NCBI GenBank assembly: GCA_047628385.1
Contig: JBLHVH010000172.1
Coordinates: forward strand, 1-7,681
Direction: 5' to 3'
DNA: 7,681 nucleotides
DNA from: PZPK01 sp047628385
GTDB taxonomy: Bacteria; Pseudomonadota; Gammaproteobacteria; Pseudomonadales; Oleiphilaceae
The notes beneath the pieces were generated by a model. The model ran no database searches. It saw only the letters and a program-made list of their open reading frames with translations, and was not told the origin of the DNA. Every line of letters starts with the position of its first letter. Position 1 is the first letter of the stretch. Below, one piece after another: positions 1 to 6,848 of the stretch. Position numbers and translations under genes: made by a program.

Positions 1-24
1 CTTGATTTTACTGGCTAATTTTCG

Positions 25-576
25 ATGCAGAGCAATAGGCACTTTGCCGATTTTTGGGAGACTAATAGCGCCTTTTTCAATTCGGATACAATTGGAATTA
101 TTAACGCACCGGAAACTATCATCGTGGAGTTTAATATAGATCTTTCCAGTGGCTATGACGAGGAAGATTCTATGGAAGATTCACTAAAGTCATTTCAGGC
201 TTCTCTCCAATGGTGCGATCACCTAGTTATTCTTGCCCCCATTTGGTGGGGGTCGTTACCTGCAAAATTGAAAGGATTAATTGACCGAACATTTTTACCT
301 GGTTTTGCATTTCAATATCAAAAGGGTAAATCGATTCCCAAAAAGTTATTGAAAGGTAAAACAGCTCGAATTGTAATGACGATGGATACTCCCCCATGGT
401 ATTACTCTTTGATTCAAGGAGCACCGGCAATTAAGCAGCTAAAGGCGACAACACTCGAATTTGTCGGTTTTCACTCGGTAAAAAGTAAAATGATTGGTCC
501 TATTATAAGCTCTACTAAAGAGTCTAGAATAAAATGGGTGAATGATGTATCAAAGCTTGGGTTTACCGCTAGTTAA
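25..576 (+). CDS. Flavodoxin-fold NAD(P)H oxidoreductase (quinone reductase / KefF-like family), 5' end frameshifted or cut
   Basis: This is a probable cytoplasmic FMN/FAD-dependent NAD(P)H:quinone oxidoreductase of the Flavodoxin_2 family (NQO1, MdaB, KefF relatives). Visible family marks are DHLVILAPIWWGSLPAKLKG at residues 65-84 (second core strand and the flavin-contacting W-W-G-S loop), IDRTFLPGFAF at 86-96, and the MDTPPWYY segment at 120-127. The first β-strand and phosphate-binding loop expected at the N-terminus are missing from this frame. They appear in the overlapping frame at positions 2-25 as LILLANFR, and the ATG at 25 continues as MQSNRHFADFWE, which fits what should follow. 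One missing base near position 24 would join the two. So 25 is probably not the true start: the gene starts before the window and is either frameshifted or affected by a sequence error. The family is fairly sure; the exact substrate is unknown. No terminator is visible in the 120 bases to the convergent gene at 697. Confidence 0.8.
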   Translation: MQSNRHFADFWETNSAFFNSDTIGIINAPETIIVEFNIDLSSGYDEEDSMEDSLKSFQASLQWCDHLVILAPIWWGSLPAKLKGLIDRTFLPGFAFQYQKGKSIPKKLLKGKTARIVMTMDTPPWYYSLIQGAPAIKQLKATTLEFVGFHSVKSKMIGPIISSTKESRIKWVNDVSKLGFTAS

Positions 577-696
577 ATTTGTAAGTCACTCAAAATATGT
601 TAAAGGGTCATTAGAGCGTTAATAATAGATGCAGCTAGTATGTCGTTATTTGCACTAACTTAATTTAACTTGTCTTAAATGAATAATGTCGGCGCC

Positions 697-1404
697 CTAA
701 TTCAATATATCAATGTAATCAGCTTTCATAAGCTGGTAACACTCACACGCTTGTAATTCTAAACCTTTACGATCGATAATATGGATATTCCCTCGAGTAT
801 AACTAATCAACTTTTTATTCTGTAATGCGCCTGCGGCCACGGTAATTCCACTTCTACGAACCCCTAGCATATCAGCAAGAAATTGATGGGTAAGATAGAT
901 AGAATTAGAATGCGCCCTATCATCTGTTATGAGTAACAAACGTGCGAGACGAGGTTCAATTTGATGAAATCGCATGCAAACCAATGATCGAGAGCATTGC
1001 ACTAACAAAATATAAAGGTAGTCATTGAGTCTTTTTAACAATAAGGGATAGTGCTTTAATTGATATTGAAATTTTTCAACAGGTAGTCGCAAGGCAGTTC
1101 CTGAACCTTGTACTACAGCGCGTTCAGGTGCTGAATTGACCCCTAAAACATTAGTAATACCCAACATACCTTCGTTACCGATAATACACAATTCGAGCGG
1201 GGGATGCTCCGTGCATGATGTCACCAGTGAAATAAATCCGGTTAATGGATAAAATACATAACCGCTACTTTTGCCCTGCTCAACCAATATGTCGCCAAAG
1301 GTTAAATTGACAATATCACATTGCGATATGATAATTTTTTGTAGAGACTTGGGCAGTCCATCTAACAGTTGGTTGGTGATTTCTTGCTTTTCTTTTGATC
1401 GCAT
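697..1404 (-). CDS. Crp/Fnr-family transcriptional regulator, complete, probably autoregulated
   Basis: A 235-residue DNA-binding regulator of the Crp/Fnr superfamily. Residues about 15-125 form the cyclic-nucleotide-binding-type β-roll (FGDILVEQG at 36-44, GNEGMLG at 76-82, PERAVVQGSG at 93-102). A long dimerisation helix spans about 115-150, and the winged helix-turn-helix about 150-212: LTHQFLADMLGVRR at 171-184, recognition helix 183-194, wing at 199-210 (ISYTRGNIHII). The conserved tail motif CECY is at 220-223. The R-S pair that binds cAMP phosphate in E. coli CRP is not evident after the GNEG loop, and there is no FNR-style N-terminal cysteine cluster despite seven cysteines, so the effector is unknown. 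The ATG at 1402-1404 has a weak GAGA Shine-Dalgarno about 8 bases upstream. A palindromic box and -10 lie upstream (1474-1516), suggesting autoregulation. Its DNA-binding half closely resembles that of the partial regulator at 7306-7681. Confidence 0.93.
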   Translation of the reverse strand: MRSKEKQEITNQLLDGLPKSLQKIIISQCDIVNLTFGDILVEQGKSSGYVFYPLTGFISLVTSCTEHPPLELCIIGNEGMLGITNVLGVNSAPERAVVQGSGTALRLPVEKFQYQLKHYPLLLKRLNDYLYILLVQCSRSLVCMRFHQIEPRLARLLLITDDRAHSNSIYLTHQFLADMLGVRRSGITVAAGALQNKKLISYTRGNIHIIDRKGLELQACECYQLMKADYIDILN

Positions 1405-1473
1405 TTTTCATCTCAATTACAGAAAAAAGATAATGTTGGGTTAAAGAGTGATCACTAATAACACCAATGGCTG

Positions 1474-1516
1474 AGTATAAGCTTTATAAAGGTTTGACAC
1501 TGTGCGCTAGCAGACA
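1474..1516 (-). promoter_or_regulatory. Class II-type promoter of the Crp/Fnr gene: palindromic operator plus -10
   Basis: On the minus strand the box TGTCTGCTAGCGCACA (1516 to 1501) is followed 21 bases later by TATACT (1479 to 1474), a 5/6 match to the -10 consensus. The predicted start is near 1467, which puts the box centre at -41.5 and gives a leader of about 62 bases. No -35 hexamer is recognisable at 17 bases. The box and the spacing are shared with three other promoters in this window. The sequence and spacing are seen directly; use by a Crp/Fnr protein is inference. Confidence 0.66.
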
Positions 1517-1665
1517 CTCCCATCTACCAGCGATAATTCCGATTAAACAGCGTAATAAATATTATTAAATATTTTAAACATGCCAACGTTAAGTAAACGC
1601 CATAAAAAGTAAACTTTAAATTAACCTCCCAAAATACTAAATACAAAAAAGAGCTCTAGCTAATA

Positions 1666-1708
1666 TGTACGGTAACGCACAGAAATAACTGTGTCGAAAC
1701 GTTATAAT
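1666..1708 (+). promoter_or_regulatory. prpD promoter: palindromic operator at -41.5 and consensus TATAAT
   Basis: The box TGTACGGTAACGCACA (1666-1681) is followed after exactly 21 bases by a perfect TATAAT (1703-1708). The predicted start is the A at 1715, leaving a 144-base leader before prpD. The -35 region has no TTGACA-like hexamer, as expected for an activator-dependent class II promoter. This is the strongest -10 of the four shared-box promoters. It lies 248 bases from the divergent start predicted at 1467, so each direction has its own box. Confidence 0.68.
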
Positions 1709-1858
1709 TTAGTCATAGCATACGTAACACAATGTAAAAAAATATAACGTAAACAAATTAAATGATACTGAGTACCTAGAATAGATCGTCATAGACTATT
1801 GAGCGTAAAGTAAGATGGACCCTAAGCTAAATAACAATCAAACGAATAAGGATATAAA

Positions 1859-3346
1859 ATGAGTAGTAACGTAGAGTTTAACAATCGCCCCGATTACGAC
1901 CATGTCATTCAAGATATCGCTGACTATGTATTAACTTTTGAAGTCTCCAGCGAAGAAGCTCTCGACACGGCACGAAACTGTTTAATGGACACATTAGGTT
2001 GTGGACTGTTAGCGCTGCGTTTTCCTGAATGCACCAAACACCTAGGGCCTATCGTACAAGGTACGCTGGTGCCAAATGGTGCCCGAGTACCGGGCACATC
2101 GCTGACGCTCGATCCAGTCAAAGCGGCATGGGACATTGGTTGCATTATTCGCTGGCTCGATTACAACGACACTTGGTTGGCAGCTGAATGGGGCCATCCA
2201 TCGGATAATTTAGGTGGTATTTTGGCCGTGGCAGATCACTTGTCTCAAGTTAGATTATCTAATGGCGAGCAGCCGCTTATTATGCGAGAAGTGCTTGAAG
2301 CTATGGTTATGGCACATGAAATTCAAGGTGTGATCGCGCTAGAAAACTCTTTTAATCGCGTTGGTTTATGTCATGTATTATTAGTACGTGTTGCCTCAAC
2401 TGCGGTTGTCACTAAAATGATGGGCGGAAACCGAGAGCAAATTATGGCGGCAATATCTCAAGCTTGGGTAGATGGTGGTGCACTCCGTACTTATCGTCAC
2501 GCACCGAACGCGGGCTCTCGTAAATCTTGGGCCGCGGGCGACGCTACCTCAAGAGCGGTTCGTTTGGCCGACATGTCAATGCGCGGTGAGATGGGTATAC
2601 CAAGCGTGCTAACAGCGCCAGAATGGGGGTTTTATGATGTCTCTTTCTCGAACACGAATAAAAATCAAACGCTAAAACCAAAGGCTGAACGCCAGTTTTC
2701 TTTTTCTCAAGATTATGGCACTTTTGTGATGGAAAATATTTTGTTTAAGATTTCTTTTCCTGCCGAGTTCCATGCGCAAACCGCTGCAGAAGCGTCAGTT
2801 ATTTTACATCCTCAGGTAAAATCTCGATTAGCGGATATTAAGAAAATCGTGATCCGTACCCACGAGTCAGCTATTCGCATTATTTCCAAAACGGGTTCGC
2901 TTGCTAACGCTGCAGACCGCGACCATTGTTTGCAATACATGATTGCTGTTCCATTGGTGTTTGGGAATTTGACTGCCGACCATTATGAAGATGATTTTCA
3001 CGAAGCACATCCCATCATCGATGAACTACGCGATAAAATGGAAGTTGTCGAAGATAAACGCTTTACGGCAGAATACTTAGAAGAAGATAAGCGCTCTATC
3101 GCCAATGCTATTCAAGTTTTCTTTAAAGATGGCAGCAATACAGAAGAAGTGGTTGTAGAGTACCCTGTGGGTCATCGCCGCCGCCGCGAAGAAGGGATCC
3201 CGCTATTAGAGCTGAAATTCAAAGCTAACTTAGCATCACGTTTTCCAAATCAACAGTGCCAAACAATTTTCAGTCTTTGTAAAGATCAGACTACGCTTGA
3301 GAACACGCCAGTAAACCGCTTTATGGACTTATTTGTAATCGGTTAA
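1859..3346 (+). CDS. prpD: 2-methylcitrate dehydratase PrpD (MmgE/PrpD family)
   Basis: PrpD dehydrates 2-methylcitrate to 2-methyl-cis-aconitate in the cytoplasmic methylcitrate cycle, which oxidises propionyl-CoA. The 495-residue product is collinear with E. coli PrpD as I remember it (about 483 residues). Near-identical blocks are LDPVKAAWDIG (84-94), RWLDYNDTWLAAEWGHPSDN (98-117), AHEIQGVIALENSFNRVG (152-169), RTYRHAPNAGSRKSWAAGDA (210-229), MENILFKISFPAEFHAQTAA (291-310), HRRRREEGIP (439-448), and the terminal PVNRFMDLFVI. A stretch at about 264-282, between GFYDVSF and YGTFVMEN, is roughly 12 residues longer than in E. coli and lysine/asparagine-rich. The ATG at 1859 has AAGGA (1848-1852) at good spacing. 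No prpB, prpC, prpE or prpR is adjacent, which is unusual; the rest of the cycle must be elsewhere or absent. It is preceded by the box promoter at 1666-1708 and followed by a short ORF and terminator. MmgE/PrpD enzymes include related hydratases and decarboxylases, but the similarity here is specific to PrpD. Confidence 0.95.
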   Translation: MSSNVEFNNRPDYDHVIQDIADYVLTFEVSSEEALDTARNCLMDTLGCGLLALRFPECTKHLGPIVQGTLVPNGARVPGTSLTLDPVKAAWDIGCIIRWLDYNDTWLAAEWGHPSDNLGGILAVADHLSQVRLSNGEQPLIMREVLEAMVMAHEIQGVIALENSFNRVGLCHVLLVRVASTAVVTKMMGGNREQIMAAISQAWVDGGALRTYRHAPNAGSRKSWAAGDATSRAVRLADMSMRGEMGIPSVLTAPEWGFYDVSFSNTNKNQTLKPKAERQFSFSQDYGTFVMENILFKISFPAEFHAQTAAEASVILHPQVKSRLADIKKIVIRTHESAIRIISKTGSLANAADRDHCLQYMIAVPLVFGNLTADHYEDDFHEAHPIIDELRDKMEVVEDKRFTAEYLEEDKRSIANAIQVFFKDGSNTEEVVVEYPVGHRRRREEGIPLLELKFKANLASRFPNQQCQTIFSLCKDQTTLENTPVNRFMDLFVIG

Positions 3347-3472
3347 ATTTCGGTATATGTTTAGTTTACCCAAACATTTTCAATGTGATGAACACGGCCA
3401 TAGTGCTAGTGCTAGCAGCGAGCTATTATTTTAATAACGAACAATTAACAGAATGAACCAATGGGATCTAAT

Positions 3473-3586
3473 ATGTCAGATCAAAATAAACACACCATCG
3501 CAACTTTTGCAGCCTTGAAAACCTCAATAGCAAATGGAGAAGCACAGTCGATAAAGCTACTTGAAGATATGCCAATAAAGGAATAG
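3473..3586 (+). CDS. Possible small protein (37 residues) downstream of prpD
   Basis: A short reading frame runs from ATG 3473 to TAG 3584-3586, beginning MSDQNKHTIATFAALKTSIA and ending LLEDMPIKE. A GGGA at 3463-3466 sits 6 bases upstream as a weak ribosome-binding site; an in-frame ATG at 3461 would add four residues. It starts 126 bases after the prpD stop and ends 29 bases before a strong terminator, so it would be carried on the prpD transcript. The composition is soluble and amphipathic, with no signal peptide or membrane segment. I recognise no family. It could be a real small protein, the N-terminal remnant of a lost gene, or chance. Confidence 0.35.
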   Translation: MSDQNKHTIATFAALKTSIANGEAQSIKLLEDMPIKE

Positions 3587-3615
3587 ATAAGAAACGATAT
3601 AGAGTTGATGTCGCC

Positions 3616-3647
3616 AAAAGCCTATTACAAAATAGTAATAGGCTTTT
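3616..3647. terminator. Bidirectional intrinsic terminator
   Basis: AAAAGCCTATTAC (3616-3628) pairs perfectly with GTAATAGGCTTTT (3635-3647) around a 6-base loop. The 13-bp stem carries an A tract on one side and a T tract on the other, so it can work on both strands. It lies between the convergent prpD (with the small frame at 3473) and the ferritin-like gene ending at 3712, and probably ends both transcripts. Confidence 0.85.
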
Positions 3648-3656
3648 AAAGGGTAA

Positions 3657-3674
3657 GCGGTCATTTTAGACCGT
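3657..3674. other. Small hairpin next to the terminator
   Basis: CGGTC (3658-3662) pairs with GACCG (3669-3673) around ATTTTA, extended by one G-T pair. It sits between the ferritin-like gene's stop and the strong terminator. There is no T tract, so at most it is an accessory 3' structure. Confidence 0.3.
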
Positions 3675-3711
3675 ATTCCATCCCAGCCTAAACCCTATAA
3701 AAGAGGTGTTG

Positions 3712-4167
3712 TTATACGTCATCCATCCTTTGAACGCCATGCATTATTTGCTGATTTTTTTGATGCAAATACTGTATTAGATCCTGAATGTATTCTTTGG
3801 CATCGCTGTTAATCACCAGTGGTGCAATCGATTTTAACCAAATTTCGATTTTCTCATTTACTTCCAACAGTATTATTAATATTTTGTCACTGCTAGCACT
3901 AGGATCTAGCGCTAGTTTTTCTATATAAACTAATAACTGTAGATCAATCTCATCATCAAACCACATTTCGAATATTTTAATAGGTCCATCTGCCAATAGG
4001 ACAACTAAATGTTCATTTCTGACTTTTTGCTTATCTATTAAATAATGTAAAAATATCCTCGCACGTTCTTTTTTTGCTACTTTTAGGCTTCTCTCATAAA
4101 ATGCTAGCGTTGCATTATTTAATGTTACTAGGTGCCCAAACACTTCACTTAATTGGTGATAACGCAT
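3712..4167 (-). CDS. Small helical ferritin-like (four-helix-bundle) protein
   Basis: A 151-residue protein predicted almost wholly α-helical, without signal peptide or membrane segment. Helices fall at about 3-31, 34-59, 75-86/94-117 and 122-147, the spacing expected of a ferritin/rubrerythrin-like bundle. Helix 1 carries FYERS (E25) and helix 2 ends in RNEHL (E52, H53), which resembles an E-x-x-H-type diiron half-site. The matching place in the last helix reads LHQKNQQIMH with no clear glutamate ligand, so metal binding may be lost or altered. The family assignment rests on overall pattern and my impression of similar proteins, not on a strong motif. The ATG at 4165-4167 has AAAGGA (4173-4178) five bases upstream. 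It shares its operator type with prpD, the Crp/Fnr gene and the psiE-like gene, and ends at the terminator shared with prpD. A purely structural or stress-related role is possible. Confidence 0.7.
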   Translation of the reverse strand: MRYHQLSEVFGHLVTLNNATLAFYERSLKVAKKERARIFLHYLIDKQKVRNEHLVVLLADGPIKIFEMWFDDEIDLQLLVYIEKLALDPSASSDKILIILLEVNEKIEIWLKSIAPLVINSDAKEYIQDLIQYLHQKNQQIMHGVQRMDDV

Positions 4168-4332
4168 AATTTTCCTTTGTGTTTTGTATTTGTCTGTAAC
4201 GAATTTATTGAAAAGACGTAACTGTCAATTTAACAAACCTTATCGAATTTTCACCCTAAAAACTTTCGTAATATAGGGGCTCTTCATTTACCTGAGCCGA
4301 AGTAAACAATGTAGGGTCATCATTAACTTTTT

Positions 4333-4376
4333 AACGTAACAGAATTCTAGCAACCTAGATGTGCGCTAGCGCACAT
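4333..4376 (-). promoter_or_regulatory. Promoter of the ferritin-like gene with a perfect 18-bp palindromic operator
   Basis: ATGTGCGCTAGCGCACAT (4359-4376) is a perfect palindrome, the most symmetric of the four shared boxes. On the minus strand CGCACA is followed after 21 bases by TACGTT (4338 to 4333), which keeps the three most conserved -10 bases (T, A and final T) but is otherwise weak. The predicted start is near 4326, giving a leader of about 158 bases. The -10 is the least convincing of the set; the operator is the best. Confidence 0.6.
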
Positions 4377-4380
4377 ACTT

Positions 4381-4406
4381 AACCTTTGAGCATTCGAACA
4401 AAGGTT
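4381..4406. repeat. Inverted repeat next to the palindromic operator
   Basis: AACCTTTG (4381-4388) is repeated inverted as CAAAGGTT (4399-4406) around a 10-base spacer containing TTCGAA. It begins four bases beyond the operator at 4359-4376, on the side away from the ferritin-like gene and downstream of the antiporter's stop. Neither strand has a T tract after it, so a standard terminator is unlikely. It may be a second regulator site or a weak antiporter 3' end. Confidence 0.45.
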
Positions 4407-4506
4407 CGTTAAAAATAAAACAAAATTATATTATTCTGTTACCACCACCAATGATCCCATCGCTGGGAGCAAAATAAACCAATGCCACCAAACCAATAAG
4501 CTATGG

Positions 4507-6036
4507 CTAACTTTTTCCTGACTGGCTATCTGCCTCCCCTTTCACTATATCTTCAACTTTTGGTGTGCCATCAGAATTAAATTCAGCTATCGCTTCACCA
4601 GAGGATTCCCAATTTTCTTTTTCTTCGTCCGTTGCTTTAGGTGAAAATAACCCAGCAAAAGCATAGAAAATTCCAATTACAGGTGCCATCCAGCAGGCAA
4701 AAGCCAGTGGTATATACAAAAGGTTTTCTATATTACCGTCAGCAATACCCAAACCTAAAGCTGAAATCACAAATGCGCCCCCCGCATTCCAAGGGATTAG
4801 GGGTGACATTAATGTTCCACCTTCTTCAATTCCGCGTGATAGATTCAATGTTGAATAACCCATACCACGGTAAACCGGTGAGTACATTCTTCCTGGTAAA
4901 GCGATGGATAAGTAGGGGTCTCCTGCTACTAAATTAGTCGCAAACGCGGTTCCAATGGCTGCGGTTTGGATGCCTGCAAAACTACTGACTTTAGTCTTAA
5001 TAGCATTAATAATCGATTTCAAACAGCCTGTTTTCTCTAACGCGCCGCCAAAGCCCAGAGCGATCAATATCAAGGAAATTGTCCACATCATTGATTGAAT
5101 GCCACCGCGGTTTAACAGGCTGTCAATTTCTCCAATACCGGTACTTATTGAGTAGCCATTATTCGCAAAATCGAAAATTGATTGCAGGCTCTCGCCCTGA
5201 ACAATCATTGCTGTTGCGCCACCTGCAACTACGCCGGCGAAAAGTGATGGCATGGGTGGGTATTTTTTTATAGCTAAGCCCATCACAATTAAAGCTGGCA
5301 ATAGTACCCATCCTGAAATATAAAAATTTTCATCCAAGGCAAGAGTAATAGCGTTAATTTTTTCAAATGAAACACTTTGGGTGTCGATTACAAAAAAACC
5401 AACAAACAAATATATGATAAGGGCTATCAGCATGGCTGGTATAGTTGTTGCCATCATGTTTTTTATATGAGAAAAAACGTCGGTTCCGGTAACCGCAGGG
5501 GCTAAATTAGTTGTGTCAGAAAGTGGTGAAATTTTATCACCAAAAAATGCACCGGAAACTACAGCACCCGCAGTCCAATACGCAGGAATATCGAAGCCTT
5601 CGCCAATGCCCATTAAAGCCAAACCGACAGTACCTACACTTGCCCAACTAGTGCCAAGAGAAACGGAAACAACGGCACAAATCATCATACCAGCAGCCAG
5701 AAACATTTCAGGCGAAAGTACCTTTAATCCGAAATAAATAATACTTGGTACCGTTCCGCTGGCAATCCAAACACCAATAATCATCCCAACCGTTATTAAA
5801 ACAGAGACCGAAGGCAAAGCAACGTGAATAACGTGAAAAATTCCTCTCTCAATACCTTTCCATTTCAGTCCTAGCTTAATTCCAACAATACTAGTAATGG
5901 CTAAGCCAATGGCAAGAGGGATATGTGGCTCGAAAACGCCAAAATAAAAAATTTGCATCCCAAGAATAAGCAGAGTTAACACGATAGGAGTCAAAGCAAG
6001 TAATAAGCCTGGTTTTGCATTTTCTGTCCGTTTCAT
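4507..6036 (-). CDS. nhaC: NhaC-family Na+/H+ antiporter
   Basis: A 509-residue polytopic inner-membrane protein that should exchange Na+ for H+, supporting sodium and pH homeostasis. NhaC-family motifs are clear: SLGTSWASVGTVGLALMGIG (126-145), SGAFFGDKISPLSDTTNLAP (161-180) followed by AVTGT, TNLVAGDPYLSIALPGRMY (367-385) and SRGIEEGGTLMSPLIPWNAG (400-419), the last two forming the second-half repeat. About ten to twelve hydrophobic segments are visible from residue 10 to 465. A highly charged, acidic cytoplasmic-type tail (about 467-509) follows, and the length is normal to slightly long for the family. The ATG at 6034-6036 has GAGG (6044-6047) seven bases upstream. It appears monocistronic: 280 bases separate it from the upstream psiE-like gene. 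No shared operator box was found in 6037-6316, so it is probably outside that regulon. NhaC proteins can differ in substrate (for example malate/lactate exchange in MleN relatives), so ion specificity is inferred. Confidence 0.92.
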   Translation of the reverse strand: MKRTENAKPGLLLALTPIVLTLLILGMQIFYFGVFEPHIPLAIGLAITSIVGIKLGLKWKGIERGIFHVIHVALPSVSVLITVGMIIGVWIASGTVPSIIYFGLKVLSPEMFLAAGMMICAVVSVSLGTSWASVGTVGLALMGIGEGFDIPAYWTAGAVVSGAFFGDKISPLSDTTNLAPAVTGTDVFSHIKNMMATTIPAMLIALIIYLFVGFFVIDTQSVSFEKINAITLALDENFYISGWVLLPALIVMGLAIKKYPPMPSLFAGVVAGGATAMIVQGESLQSIFDFANNGYSISTGIGEIDSLLNRGGIQSMMWTISLILIALGFGGALEKTGCLKSIINAIKTKVSSFAGIQTAAIGTAFATNLVAGDPYLSIALPGRMYSPVYRGMGYSTLNLSRGIEEGGTLMSPLIPWNAGGAFVISALGLGIADGNIENLLYIPLAFACWMAPVIGIFYAFAGLFSPKATDEEKENWESSGEAIAEFNSDGTPKVEDIVKGEADSQSGKS

Positions 6037-6316
6037 TTAAATACCTCATGTTTACTATTCATAAATTATGGCAACGAATAGCCACCGTTATTTGTATATG
6101 CCCCCTCTTTTATCTATGCCAATTAAATTCGTACTGAGTGAAATAAAATAAGCTACTTTCCTTAAAAAATAGCTAAATACCACAATGTACTAAGCCAGTA
6201 ACTGTTAATGTTTCAAGAATTATGACTTATTCAAAACTAAAACCATTCTAAGGCTCTGACTCGAATCTAGCTTAAACGTTGTGATTAATTTCCTGTGCAG
6301 TACTCCCTAAAAATTA
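6037..6316. other. Intergenic region upstream of the antiporter, no clear signal
   Basis: These 280 AT-rich bases carry the antiporter's ribosome-binding site (GAGG, 6044-6047). I see no convincing terminator for the psiE-like gene, no -10/-35 pair I would defend, no copy of the shared box and no small reading frame with a ribosome-binding site. Confidence 0.5.
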
Positions 6317-6760
6317 TCAGTTATTACGCATTTGGATAATTACAATTGCAGCAATGGAAAGAATCAATATGGCTATTGCCTCGTACAGAATATTTTCAGG
6401 CGCCATATCTTTACCTTGCAGAACAATTAATCGAGCAATTGCAGTGATAGCGATGAAAATTGGGTAAACAAATGCCGAGCGAGGATCCGAATAGAATACC
6501 GCCACCATGCCGATGACTTCGAGATAAAGAAACATTAATAGTATATCAGCGAGAATAAGCGTCTGTGCGACATAAATTGTTTGAATCTCAAAGGTAACGG
6601 CTCCCAATGTCATCACAACGACGATAATCAATATTATCCGCTCAATTAGATGGAAAAGACTAAGTGCCAAAACCCTCTCGGTTTTCCCTGCCACGTTGCC
6701 TTCAGTATGCTTTAACGTATCTGAGTTTTCGTTTTTGTCACTTTCTTTGTTTGAAGCCAT
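6317..6760 (-). CDS. PsiE-family (phosphate-starvation-inducible-type) membrane protein
   Basis: A 147-residue inner-membrane protein of the PsiE family, whose molecular function is unknown; E. coli psiE responds to phosphate starvation. A hydrophilic cytoplasmic-type N-terminus (1-30, rich in K, E, N and S) is followed by four hydrophobic segments at about 40-59, 66-89, 98-115 and 124-142. The family signature is visible as LLMFLYLEVIGM (74-85) and YPIFIAITAIARLIVL (99-114), with the conserved E81 and R110. The ATG at 6758-6760 has no good Shine-Dalgarno, and no better in-frame start exists before the first membrane segment. The predicted transcript start near 6939 leaves an AT-rich leader of about 178 bases. 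It shares its operator box with prpD, the Crp/Fnr gene and the ferritin-like gene. No pho box was recognised, so control by phosphate here is not supported by what I can see. Confidence 0.85.
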   Translation of the reverse strand: MASNKESDKNENSDTLKHTEGNVAGKTERVLALSLFHLIERIILIIVVVMTLGAVTFEIQTIYVAQTLILADILLMFLYLEVIGMVAVFYSDPRSAFVYPIFIAITAIARLIVLQGKDMAPENILYEAIAILILSIAAIVIIQMRNN

Positions 6761-6832
6761 AAATAAAATTCATTTATCCATTAAATTTTTTTGCTCGGAT
6801 CGAATAGAGATAATTTTTTGAGGATTCTTATT

Positions 6833-6848
6833 GATAAATATATTTATC
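6833..6848. repeat. Perfect 16-bp AT-rich palindrome in the psiE-like leader
   Basis: GATAAATATATTTATC reads the same on both strands. It lies about 92-107 bases downstream of the predicted start of the psiE-like transcript. It could be a repressor site or form a weak leader hairpin; with only two G-C pairs, chance in AT-rich DNA is also plausible. Confidence 0.4.

Noticed and set aside
227..430. Minus-strand open frame inside the oxidoreductase gene
   Set aside because: It is antisense to a clear flavodoxin-fold coding region and resembles no family.
1467..1568. Plus-strand frame of about 33 codons starting ATGGCTGAGTAT
   Set aside because: It has no ribosome-binding site and overlaps the predicted promoter and operator of the Crp/Fnr gene, which explains the sequence better.
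1591..1614. Direct repeat AAGTAAAC (1591-1598 and 1607-1614) upstream of prpD
   Set aside because: Short and AT-rich; two copies of eight bases in this composition are weak evidence of a site.
1924..2145. Minus-strand open frame inside prpD
   Set aside because: It is antisense to strongly conserved PrpD sequence, with no independent support.
3398..3420. GCTAGC-containing repeat (AGTGCTAGTGCTAGCAGC) after prpD as a fifth shared box
   Set aside because: It shares only the GCTAGC core; the flanking TGT and CGCACA are absent and no promoter lies at the right distance.
4437..4506. Minus-strand CATTGG/TTTGGTGG-rich stretch that could encode a tryptophan-rich peptide
   Set aside because: It has no start with ribosome-binding site, frames are short, and it looks like the low-complexity 3' region of the antiporter transcript.
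4641..5737. Three plus-strand open frames inside the antiporter gene
   Set aside because: They are shadows of the NhaC coding sequence; no ribosome-binding sites or family resemblance.
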